From Saccharomycopsis crataegensis (taxonomy: Eukaryota > Ascomycota > Saccharomycetes > Ascoideales > Saccharomycopsidaceae): a DNA stretch of 64,000 nucleotides. A program made the position numbers and the translations under genes. Where the stretch lies: assembly GCF_037102585.1 (NCBI RefSeq), contig NW_027043820.1:1336501-1400500 (forward strand), given 5' to 3'. Shown piece by piece: positions 56,043-64,000 of the stretch. The notes beneath the pieces were generated by a model, which made no database searches, was not told the origin of the DNA, and worked only from the letters and a program-made list of their open reading frames with translations. Each line of letters opens with the position of its first letter. Positions within the stretch are counted from its first letter, which is position 1.

Positions 56043-58259
56043 ATGATGGGCAAATTTAAGGACAGATTTAAGACCAAGAAGAAGGATAAGGATTCACAAG
56101 GTAGCGGAAACTCTTCTAACGGTCAAACACAGTCTAATACTTCCAATGGGTCATCTTCCACAGTCCTGAGCTCTCTGAGCACAACTTTGGCTAGCGGTTT
56201 GAAGCGTGCCGGAACAAAACATATTTCCAAAGACAAAAAAAACAAGGACAAAAAGGATACATCTTCCTCTACTGCCACCAATGCTGCTTCCAGTAACAAT
56301 TCTCCTGCGCCTAGTTCTAGAGATCTACAGTCTGATGATGCTTCTCTTAAAAATGGGGCTAACCCAGAGGATGGTTCTGCTAATGTAATACTCGCTAATA
56401 GTAACGCAGACCTGCCTGCCGTCAGCAGTAACGGTAACAGTTCAAATAGCGTTCCACAAGTGAGTATTACTGTTCCAGCCGACGATAAGAATAATTTATT
56501 ATCTAGCAACAGTTTGTTATCAAACTCTCCAATCAATAATGGATTGAATATGAACAGTAATAACAACAATGACAATAATAATCCTAATAATAATCCTAAT
56601 AATAATAATAACATGCCAGAAAGTTCATATCAAGATGGTATAGATAAAGAGGACGAAGATATGACAATTCCTCGCTCATCTCATTCATTTGAACGTCTAC
56701 CTGCACCAGCAAAGATCGATAATGACATTGATTTGATTAAGACTCCTAAACGTCATTCATCATCAAGAGTCGAGCCAAGTTCTCAGAGACAAACATTTGA
56801 GAAATTGCCTCTGTTTGATGAAGTTTTACCAGAAGAACAAATTGAATTGTTCTTGAAGAAAATCAAACAATGTAACATTATATTCGATTTCAATGACCCA
56901 AGTGATGACTTGAAGGGGAAAGAATTGAAACGCTTAACTTTGCAAGAATTAATTGAGTTTATATCTTCGAACCGTTTCACTTACACTGATGAAATGTACC
57001 ATAGTGTGGTTGAAATGTTTAAAAAGAACTTATTTAGACCAATCCCACCGCCAGTGAATCCAGTGGGTGATATTTACGATCCTGATGAAGATGAGCCAGT
57101 CCTGGAAATTGCTTGGCCTCACATGCAAGTAGTTTACGAGTTTTTCCTTAGATTTGTCGAAAGCAATGATTTCAACCATCAAATGGCTAAGCAATACATT
57201 GACCACGACTTTATCTTGCGTTTATTGGAATTATTTGATTCTGAAGACCCTCGTGAACGTGACTGCCTCAAAACCACATTGCATCGTATTTATGGGAAGT
57301 TCCTTTCTCTTCGCTCTTTTATTAGAAGATCTATTAACAATGTCTTCTTGCAATTTGTTTATGAAACTGAAAGATTCAATGGTATTTCTGAGCTTCTTGA
57401 AATTTTGGGCTCGATTATTAATGGTTTTGCCTTGCCATTAAAAGAAGAGCATAAAATATTCTTGTGTCGTGTGTTACTCCCCATGCACAAGGCTAAAGCT
57501 TTATCTTTATACCATCCACAATTAGCTTATTGTGTAGTGCAATTTTTGGAAAAAGATCCTTTGTTAACTGAAGAAGTTATTATGGGATTACTCAGATTCT
57601 GGCCAAAAGTTAACTCTCCAAAAGAGATCATGTTCCTCAATGAAGTTGAAGATGTATTTGAAGTTATTGAACCTTCGGAATTCCAAAAGATTCAAATCCC
57701 ATTGGTCGTTCAGTTGTCCAAATGTATTACCTCTCCACATTTCCAAATTCTGGAGAAAGTTCTTTGCTTTTGGAATAATGACTTCTTTTTGAGTTTGGTC
57801 ACTGAGAATGCTGAAACAATTCTACCAATAGTTTTCCCTGCTCTTTATGAAATCTCCCAAATAGGTAGCTTCCAGAACCTGGATGGCTCTGATCTAGTGA
57901 TGGACCCATCCAATCCAAACAATTATCTTGATAATGGAGGTTATGACTTTGGCTATGGTGGAGGTGCTGCTGCCAATAATTGGAACCGTACGATCACCTC
58001 TTTGGCATTCAATGCGCTCAAACATTTTATGGAAAACAATCCAATATTGTACGACCAATGTACAATGTTGTACCAACAGTCATTAAAGGATAATGAACAA
58101 CGCGAAAAGATTAAGAAGGAAAATTGGAAACGTTTAGAAGATTATGTGGTAGACCATAATCATACACACAAAGATGCGAAAATTGAAACAATAAGTCAGA
58201 ATGTGAATGAATTGGAATTGGGTAGTGGTGGGGAACAAAAAATGGAAGCTGCTCATTAA
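56043..58259 (+). CDS. RTS1: PP2A B56-type regulatory subunit Rts1
   Basis: 738 residues from the ATG at 56043 (a second at 56046). The N-terminal ~240 residues are Ser/Asn-rich with a Lys-rich patch near the start and an Asn run near residue 180. The B56 HEAT-like core (about 255-655) is highly conserved: [119 protein letters not shown] and [21 protein letters not shown]. Rts1 directs PP2A to septins, kinetochores and shugoshin and in glucose and cell-size control. CTG codons at 56811-56813 and 57102-57104 fall where human B56 has Leu, and one at 57750-57752 where it has Ala. Confidence 0.97.
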   Translation: MMGKFKDRFKTKKKDKDSQGSGNSSNGQTQSNTSNGSSSTVLSSLSTTLASGLKRAGTKHISKDKKNKDKKDTSSSTATNAASSNNSPAPSSRDLQSDDASLKNGANPEDGSANVILANSNADLPAVSSNGNSSNSVPQVSITVPADDKNNLLSSNSLLSNSPINNGLNMNSNNNNDNNNPNNNPNNNNNMPESSYQDGIDKEDEDMTIPRSSHSFERLPAPAKIDNDIDLIKTPKRHSSSRVEPSSQRQTFEKLPLFDEVLPEEQIELFLKKIKQCNIIFDFNDPSDDLKGKELKRLTLQELIEFISSNRFTYTDEMYHSVVEMFKKNLFRPIPPPVNPVGDIYDPDEDEPVLEIAWPHMQVVYEFFLRFVESNDFNHQMAKQYIDHDFILRLLELFDSEDPRERDCLKTTLHRIYGKFLSLRSFIRRSINNVFLQFVYETERFNGISELLEILGSIINGFALPLKEEHKIFLCRVLLPMHKAKALSLYHPQLAYCVVQFLEKDPLLTEEVIMGLLRFWPKVNSPKEIMFLNEVEDVFEVIEPSEFQKIQIPLVVQLSKCITSPHFQILEKVLCFWNNDFFLSLVTENAETILPIVFPALYEISQIGSFQNLDGSDLVMDPSNPNNYLDNGGYDFGYGGGAAANNWNRTITSLAFNALKHFMENNPILYDQCTMLYQQSLKDNEQREKIKKENWKRLEDYVVDHNHTHKDAKIETISQNVNELELGSGGEQKMEAAH

Positions 58260-59318
58260 TCGACCAGCTGATCCGCTTATATATTTTGCATTGGTTGTTC
58301 TCTTTTGGATCTGCTACTTAGCTTATCCACTGTTTTGTTTTGCTTTTATTTCATTATCATGTTGATTCTTTACTTATCTTTTGGTTTTCCATTTCTTGAT
58401 TTCTTTTATTTTCTTTTATTTTTATTTTTTTATTTGTACAAAACAAGCAAACAAATTGCTCAAGATTTCATAATAATAAGGTCAGTGAAATCTTTGTTCA
58501 TGGCTGGCTGCTTATTGTTTGCTACTTATTGAGTCTCCCATATCATCTTCTTTTTTTTCTTTCCTTCATAATCTGATCTTTTCTTGCTTAATTAATGGAG
58601 AGGTTCTTGATACCTTGGCATGTTTTTTTTTTTTTTTGCTGTTGGAAATATCCCTAAAATAATGACAACAATAATAGTAGTAATAAAAAAAAAAAAAACG
58701 TTAAATATAAAGAAATCTTGTTGGAGAAAAATTTCATTGACAATTTTTCTGTTTTTGCCCTTCATTCAAGCTCATTAGTTTTTTCACTAACAATTTATTT
58801 TGTGATTTTGTGTATTTCCGTCATCAATAATTTCTTTTTGTTCATGTTTATTTATTCATTGTGTATCTATTCTTTACTTCGAAAACTTAACTCCTCTAAT
58901 GTATTATTTATTATGAGTTAAATTAAAAGATTTTATTTCACTTATAGCAAGCTTTCACAGGCGATGCTGGTGGCTTTTCATTTCAATAGTTATTTTATAC
59001 CTGACCCATATAATATAGGAAATATTCAAAATCTTATTTTAGAATGGAAAAAACCAGTGTACTCGTTATAGTATATTATAAATATAGGAAAAATTTTTAC
59101 AAAAGAAATCGTAGTGTAACATGATATGGAGAGAAGAAAAAAAAATGACACGAAAGAAATGAATAAAGATGTGAAAGCTATTGGTATCTATCGAAACAAA
59201 AGAAACAGAGAAAAAGAGAAAAAGAACCGAAAAAAAAAAATGTAATCATATACTAAGAGAATGCACGAGAGAAATCAGAAAAAGGCAGAGATGAGGATGA
59301 GAAAAACGAGCCATTCAA
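58260..59318. other. convergent spacer of RTS1 and the Sak1-type kinase
   Basis: 1.06 kb, AT-rich, with long T tracts (58550, 58624-58638) and an A12 run (58686-58697). Two short plus-strand ORFs are hydrophobic noise. No RNA gene recognised. Confidence 0.4.
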
Positions 59319-62300
59319 TCATGATTTCTCTAGGCTCTTCAAATAATCATCCATACTGGTATTATAGGGACTCTTGTTCAATGAAGAAACTTTTGGATTT
59401 GCGTCATTGGCATACTTCAAAGGGGCAATACTAGACTGTGATACAATCTCATCTCCACATTCACCATCATCAACAAACTCGAATTCTTCGGTTATCTGAC
59501 CCCCGTATTCAAGAGAATCTTCATCTCCATCACTATCTAAAATGCTGTCATTTTTATGGTTGGATCCGTGTGCCAAGGACTGTTCACTAGCTAGATGTTT
59601 ATTGAATTTCAAAAAATCATTGAAATTGGCAGGTAGTCGTTGTTTGTATTCGTTATTTTCATAATCTTTTTCATCATCATTAAAATTATCATTATCATTG
59701 AAGTCCTCCCCCTCCTCATCCCCTTCATCATCAAAATCATCAAGTAGGTCATTTTTATACACATACTGATTGAGATTATAAGTCTTAGCTGAGGGTACAA
59801 GCTTGCCGTAACCATGATTTGTAATGTTTTCAGTACTTTCGTTCCCGTCAAGATCACCACTGTTAGTTGTATTATTATTATTAGCTTCATCATTAGAAGT
59901 ATAGTCTTCAAATTTGTCGGTATTGTTGCTATGTGAGTCAAAGGAAGATTTGGAATCATCATATTTGGTAGAAGTCAACTTGTTGAAGAAATTATGAAGC
60001 TTTCCGCCACCTGAATTGGAAGTGATAATGCTTTGGTTATTTCTGCTTTGAACATCAAATGAATTCAAACTAAAATCCGATACGGATTCACGATCATTAA
60101 TGTTGTTACTAATACGCTGAAACTTTTCAAAATCAATAGGATCATTCATCATATCCATGGTCTGATCAATCTGAACCACATTTCCAGGACTATCAAAATC
60201 AAGCTTTTTTTGTACAGTGCTACTGGCATCAACGCTTTTAAGCTCATTTATCAAGTTCTTCTTGCTGGCGCTGAGATTCAATGGGGTCCGTTTTTCACTG
60301 TTGTTCTGAAACTTTTTGTATTCTTCTGGAGTCATTAGTTTCTCGTCAGCATCCACCAACTTCACAGTTGAGATTTCTTTGGTCAAATCTTTAACTAAGG
60401 CACTGGAGTCCTTGGATGTTGTCCTCAGAAAGTTACCATTTAAAGGACTTGATGAATTGTTTAATTTGCTGCTGCCCATTTTCTTTGAATACTTGAACCG
60501 GATTGGCGAGTTTAATTCTTCTGTGCTTTGGTTATTTTGTCTGAATGGCAGTTTTGGCTTACCAAGCAATAATTGAGATGATTTTTTTCTCAATAACTTT
60601 GAGAAACTAGGTTTTTCATATTCTTGAAAGTTCTTATCATTCTTAGGGGTCTTTGTATTCCGATTATTGATCTCGTTACTGTTGATAATATTATTATTCT
60701 TGCTAGCGCTGCCAATACTTGAAATGGAATTTATTGATTTCTTGGAGGTAGAATTTGGCATTCTAAGACTATTTTTGTCGGTCCCCGACGAAGGGATTCT
60801 CGAGCTTGGTTTACTCCCACTGACACTCTGATTATCAGCAGTTGATCCCGAATTGCTTTTCAACAACTTTAATTTTGAAAACGTCTTTCGAAGCTTTCCG
60901 AAATTTTTCCTCGAGCCATTAGTATTGTGTGAATTGTTAGATAATTGACCTATGCTATTACTGCTCGTACTGTTAATCATTCTGGGATTTGAGTACTGTT
61001 GATCTTTACCAATGATATTACTGCTAGTATTACTTGTATCCATGTGAGTTGTTGTATCAGACTGTTTACTTTGAATAGAAATGGTCTTGCTAGTGATGGA
61101 AGATAGCGTCGTTGAGTTTTTAGAAGTCATTGAGTTGATAGTCTTTAAAGAATTGAATCTCGAATTAGCCAAACCGGTTGATGATGAGTCAGATTTATTG
61201 AGTGATCTTTTAGATTTCAGTGAGTCTTGTCTTTGGAAAGTCTTTGATTCATACATTTGATCATTGAACGCCAAGAATTCGTGTCTTTCAATCTCATTAT
61301 TAAAATTTGAAGCGTCGAAAATATCATGAAGCTTCAATGATTCAACAGATGCCCGCTTGTTTGGATTCTTGATCAACGCATGATGCTGAAGGAAATTCAC
61401 CATTCTTGAAAAATTCAAATTGTCTTTATATTTTTTTTGTTGGTCAGAGTTAGCATCGTTCAATAATAAACTTGTTTCTGGATATTCAATCGTATCATGA
61501 GTAATTTTAGAGTAAACTTCGTATTCATGATCAGCAGTGATAGGCAAGCAATTAAATAGTAAGCAATAAATAGTGACACCAAAAGACCATATATCCAATT
61601 TGTAATCAAGGATTATCGGTTCATAATCCTCTTCTTCTTGTGCTTCGCGTTCTTTCTGTATAATCGAATTGTTATAAACAATCGAATCGTTGATCAGATC
61701 AGTAGAGCTATTCACCGAGACATCATCTTGGAACTTCCTTGTGTTACATAACTCTGGGGCCAAGAACATTGGAGTTCCGACAGTTTGGTTCAACTTCCCC
61801 TGTTGTTCAGAAATTGGAATATTCTCATCAACAATATAACTGCTTCCGAAATCGCTAATTTTAACATTTCCCTTATGATCGATGAGTAAATTTGAAGGTT
61901 TAATATCTCGATGAATAATGCAATGGATTTTCAAGAATTCCAAACCATTGATAATTTCTTTGAGTATTCTAATTAGATCGTCCAATGTTTTACAAGTGTT
62001 ATCACTCTCTACCGAATTTGACATCCATTTGATCTCACCTTGATAACAGTACTCCAATACCAAAAAAACATTGCTATACCTCACATCATTGAAAACTGAG
62101 TACAATTTGATGATATTAGGACTGAGATTCTGACATTTTTTCATAGAATTCACTTCCTGGCGAATTCTTTCTGGGAAATCATCGTCATTATCATCGATTT
62201 TCTCATTATTTCTATTGACCTTATTTTTTTTCTTCAAAAGCTTGTATTTAGAATACCTTGATAATTCCTTGATGGCCACAAACCTATTCCCCACCAAATC

Positions 62301-62435
62301 TTTACCAAGTATCACTTTACCATATTGTCCTGATCCTAGCTTTTTAATTATCTCGATATTATTCAACAATTTATGACCCGTTAGTTGGTTTAACAGAATA
62401 TCCACCTTGGGTACGACCTCTATTAGTTGGTCCAT
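59319..62435 (-). CDS. SAK1: Snf1-activating-type protein kinase (Sak1/Tos3/Elm1 group)
   Basis: 1038 residues from the ATG at 62435 (MDQLIEVVPKVD). The frame is open upstream to about 62549 but without an ATG. Kinase domain at about residues 30-380: GSGQYGKV (34-41), VAIKE with Lys56, LVLEYCYQGEIKW, CIIHRDIKPSNLLID, DFGSSYIV, and GTPMFLAPEL. It is interrupted by insertions at about 65-85 and in the activation segment (about 240-285). YCYQGEIKW is the Sak1/CaMKK/LKB1-type hinge (YCSRGEVKW in S. cerevisiae Sak1). Such kinases phosphorylate the Snf1/AMPK activation loop in the cytoplasm. The ~650-residue Asn/Ser-rich tail is disordered and ends in an acidic region. Confidence 0.75.
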   Translation of the reverse strand: MDQLIEVVPKVDILLNQLTGHKLLNNIEIIKKLGSGQYGKVILGKDLVGNRFVAIKELSRYSKYKLLKKKNKVNRNNEKIDDNDDDFPERIRQEVNSMKKCQNLSPNIIKLYSVFNDVRYSNVFLVLEYCYQGEIKWMSNSVESDNTCKTLDDLIRILKEIINGLEFLKIHCIIHRDIKPSNLLIDHKGNVKISDFGSSYIVDENIPISEQQGKLNQTVGTPMFLAPELCNTRKFQDDVSVNSSTDLINDSIVYNNSIIQKEREAQEEEDYEPIILDYKLDIWSFGVTIYCLLFNCLPITADHEYEVYSKITHDTIEYPETSLLLNDANSDQQKKYKDNLNFSRMVNFLQHHALIKNPNKRASVESLKLHDIFDASNFNNEIERHEFLAFNDQMYESKTFQRQDSLKSKRSLNKSDSSSTGLANSRFNSLKTINSMTSKNSTTLSSITSKTISIQSKQSDTTTHMDTSNTSSNIIGKDQQYSNPRMINSTSSNSIGQLSNNSHNTNGSRKNFGKLRKTFSKLKLLKSNSGSTADNQSVSGSKPSSRIPSSGTDKNSLRMPNSTSKKSINSISSIGSASKNNNIINSNEINNRNTKTPKNDKNFQEYEKPSFSKLLRKKSSQLLLGKPKLPFRQNNQSTEELNSPIRFKYSKKMGSSKLNNSSSPLNGNFLRTTSKDSSALVKDLTKEISTVKLVDADEKLMTPEEYKKFQNNSEKRTPLNLSASKKNLINELKSVDASSTVQKKLDFDSPGNVVQIDQTMDMMNDPIDFEKFQRISNNINDRESVSDFSLNSFDVQSRNNQSIITSNSGGGKLHNFFNKLTSTKYDDSKSSFDSHSNNTDKFEDYTSNDEANNNNTTNSGDLDGNESTENITNHGYGKLVPSAKTYNLNQYVYKNDLLDDFDDEGDEEGEDFNDNDNFNDDEKDYENNEYKQRLPANFNDFLKFNKHLASEQSLAHGSNHKNDSILDSDGDEDSLEYGGQITEEFEFVDDGECGDEIVSQSSIAPLKYANDANPKVSSLNKSPYNTSMDDYLKSLEKS

Positions 62436-62803
62436 AGTGTTCCTTCCAACTGGGGCGATGGTGTCTTTTGTGGGAATCACTGCCTCTCCTTGCCAATAGC
62501 TTTCTTCAAGACCAACGGTTCTCCCTAAATCAAATTCAGTTTGTTTACTTTAAGGTATGCTCTCTCACTACACAAAAAATTTTTGATGATATTTTTCTCC
62601 TGAAGAACCCGTCACTTGAAATCCGTGTCAGTGGTGCGAAATACTTAAAATAATTCACCCGCAGCGCGGCAAAGTGAAAAACAAAAAAACAACAAAAAAA
62701 CAAAGGCTACTCTTATGAAACAATATTCTATATATAATTACAAACTCCAGTATCGGATATCAATTATATATTATTTATTACTTAGCTGGACAAGAACCAA
62801 ATA
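62436..62803. other. kinase promoter and POP1 3' flank
   Basis: 368 bp, AT-rich with A-runs at about 62680-62702. A short plus-strand ORF is a chance frame. No specific site seen. Confidence 0.35.
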
Positions 62804-64000
62804 TTAATAAATGCACATCTCCCCTACTCTAACCGTCTTACTTCCCGGGTTTCTTATAATACAATACAGGTATCTACTCTTGTAAATGCTTTCACTGCTA
62901 ACACACCCAAGACCAGTGTAATATCCTTTCTCAAGGTTCATTGCTCCTGTGGTCACGAATCCAATCAAATTCTCAAATGTTGGACAATTTTTGATAAGGT
63001 CATTAGTGTTATGCAACTTGATTAACTTTTCAATCGTAGGACATTGTCTAATAATTTCCTCCTTATAAGGAGATTCAATCAATTGATGGAAATCTTTTGG
63101 AATAGCGTAGATTCTGGCGTTCGATTTAATTTTGCCTCGATGCAAAAGATGAACCTTGACATTATTTACCGGTAATCTATTATCCAATAGTTTTGCCACA
63201 CGTTCATTACTCACTGATTCATCAACTAACGAAAGATAATTCTCAATCACTTGATTAAACCTTGCAATTTCAGTTTGATTTTGCTTTGGGTTATAAAGAT
63301 TCAACATGATTGGGTTGACTAGCTTTTCCCCTCTAGCGTTCTTTTCATCATCAATGACCTTGATACTTTTCACATAGCCGATAATATCACTGATAGCAAA
63401 ATTTTTTCTTAAAAACTTTGCATTATCCCAAATCTGAATCGGGGTTTCTAATTTAGTTACTTCTTTGCTTTTGGCGTTTAATTTCTCATAAACTTTCAAA
63501 ATAACTGTAAAGAGTTGTAAAGATCTCCAATCGCAATTACTCCAATTGAACATCTCTCCAGTTATTTGATATTTGCTTTGGTCTAAAGTACTAACTAACG
63601 TTGATTCATAGTTCAATCTTTTCTTCTTAGGCTTTTTCTTCCACATTTCTTCCGCTTCTTTTGCAATCAATTCATTTTCAATGAAACCATCCTTGGTATA
63701 TGGATAGTCATTAGGATAGTAAGGCCTATTAATCTCAAAGTTGATTTGATTAATTTGCAAAAGCCCCCCTGGTAAAATTTTTGGGATTTTAACCAAATGA
63801 TACCATATTGGGGATATCCAATACCAAGGAGCAAATAACTTAATCCTCTTTGACTTGGAATCCATTAATATCAAGATTGGGATTTTGCTATCATCATTTT
63901 TGATTTTGAGTTTCACTTGACCAGGGTTTTCCAATTTTCTTCTTCTCTTATTGATCTGCTTAATTGTCATTTGGTTGCTGTAAGATTCAGTCCGTCCATC
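62804..64000 (-). CDS. POP1: C-terminal part of RNase P/MRP subunit Pop1, cut by the right edge
   Basis: The frame is open from the stop at 62804 through an internal Met at 63970 to base 64000, so the gene continues beyond the right edge and the visible 398 residues are its C-terminal part. The segment IKLFAPWYWISPIWYHLVKIPKILPGGLLQINQINFEINRPYYPNDYPYTKDGF is the POPLD domain signature (W...P.W...V....GL.Q...FE.....FP.D.P.T.G). The Cys-terminal GYYTGLGCVSSESIY resembles the Pop1 end, as does VRVGEMCIY. Pop1 is the largest protein of RNase P and RNase MRP, binds their RNA and is needed for tRNA and rRNA maturation. The tail MKNP-type ends vary. It lies in the same orientation as the kinase gene, 368 bp apart. 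Confidence 0.85.
   Translation of the reverse strand, partial: DGRTESYSNQMTIKQINKRRRKLENPGQVKLKIKNDDSKIPILILMDSKSKRIKLFAPWYWISPIWYHLVKIPKILPGGLLQINQINFEINRPYYPNDYPYTKDGFIENELIAKEAEEMWKKKPKKKRLNYESTLVSTLDQSKYQITGEMFNWSNCDWRSLQLFTVILKVYEKLNAKSKEVTKLETPIQIWDNAKFLRKNFAISDIIGYVKSIKVIDDEKNARGEKLVNPIMLNLYNPKQNQTEIARFNQVIENYLSLVDESVSNERVAKLLDNRLPVNNVKVHLLHRGKIKSNARIYAIPKDFHQLIESPYKEEIIRQCPTIEKLIKLHNTNDLIKNCPTFENLIGFVTTGAMNLEKGYYTGLGCVSSESIYKSRYLYCIIRNPGSKTVRVGEMCIY

Overview
The window is nuclear DNA of a budding yeast (Saccharomycotina). Genes are dense and mostly intronless. The few introns are short (75-103 bp), sit near the 5' end and have GTRAGT donors and TACTAAC-like branch sites. Intergenic DNA is AT-rich with long poly(dA:dT) tracts. 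Proteins match yeast families throughout: Rrn5, Trm82, Srm1/RCC1, Rim1, Spe2, Rkm4, Amd1, Mrps35, Mbf1, Yet3-like, Sym1, an Efg1-type APSES factor, Pil1/Lsp1, Rts1, a Sak1-type kinase and Pop1. A non-LTR retrotransposon of the L1/Zorro style fits a yeast outside the Saccharomyces group. CTG is rare; at two conserved positions of Rts1 where human B56 has Leu this yeast has CTG, so CTG=Leu is more likely than the CTG-Ser code, but this is not settled.

Layout. 1-1297: 5' part of an acidic unknown protein running off the left edge. 1.9-8.1 kb: RRN5, a double-BTB protein and TRM82. 8.6-15.6 kb: a Cys-tailed orphan, SRM1, a spliced helical protein, RIM1 and a spliced HMF1/MMF1. 16.8-25.5 kb: SPE2, an Sps1/Kic1-like kinase, a small ORF, a spliced TMEM14-like membrane protein and RKM4. 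26-31.8 kb: a SOG2-domain protein, AMD1 and a PRCC-like protein. 31.9-40.2 kb: a mobile-element island between tRNA-Asp(GTC) and tRNA-Val(AAC). 40.4-64 kb: MRPS35, MBF1, a spliced YET3-like gene, SYM1, an APSES factor, a C2H2 factor, a gene-poor 3.9 kb stretch, PIL1/LSP1, RTS1, a Snf1-activating-type kinase and the 3' two-fifths or so of POP1.

The most unusual part is 32.0-39.2 kb. A nearly complete LINE (ORF1 with two zinc knuckles; ORF2 with AP-endonuclease and reverse transcriptase) begins just after a copy of its own 3' tail (ATTGAATTTTGTCTTT plus poly(A)). A third copy of that tail, only 24 bp long, lies further upstream between perfect 8-bp repeats. Between these two tails is a GC-richer segment with tRNA-type A and B boxes, which looks like a tRNA-derived SINE. 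Successive poly(A)-ended blocks and repeated CGTATT/GTATTTAT flanks suggest nested insertion or template jumping. The 3' UTR carries a duplicated module with a stem-loop.

The other genes are housekeeping or signalling genes with no operon logic. Several belong to nutrient and morphogenesis signalling (Efg1-type factor, Rts1-PP2A, Sak1-type kinase, GCK kinase, SOG2-domain protein), but their proximity is not evidence that they act together.
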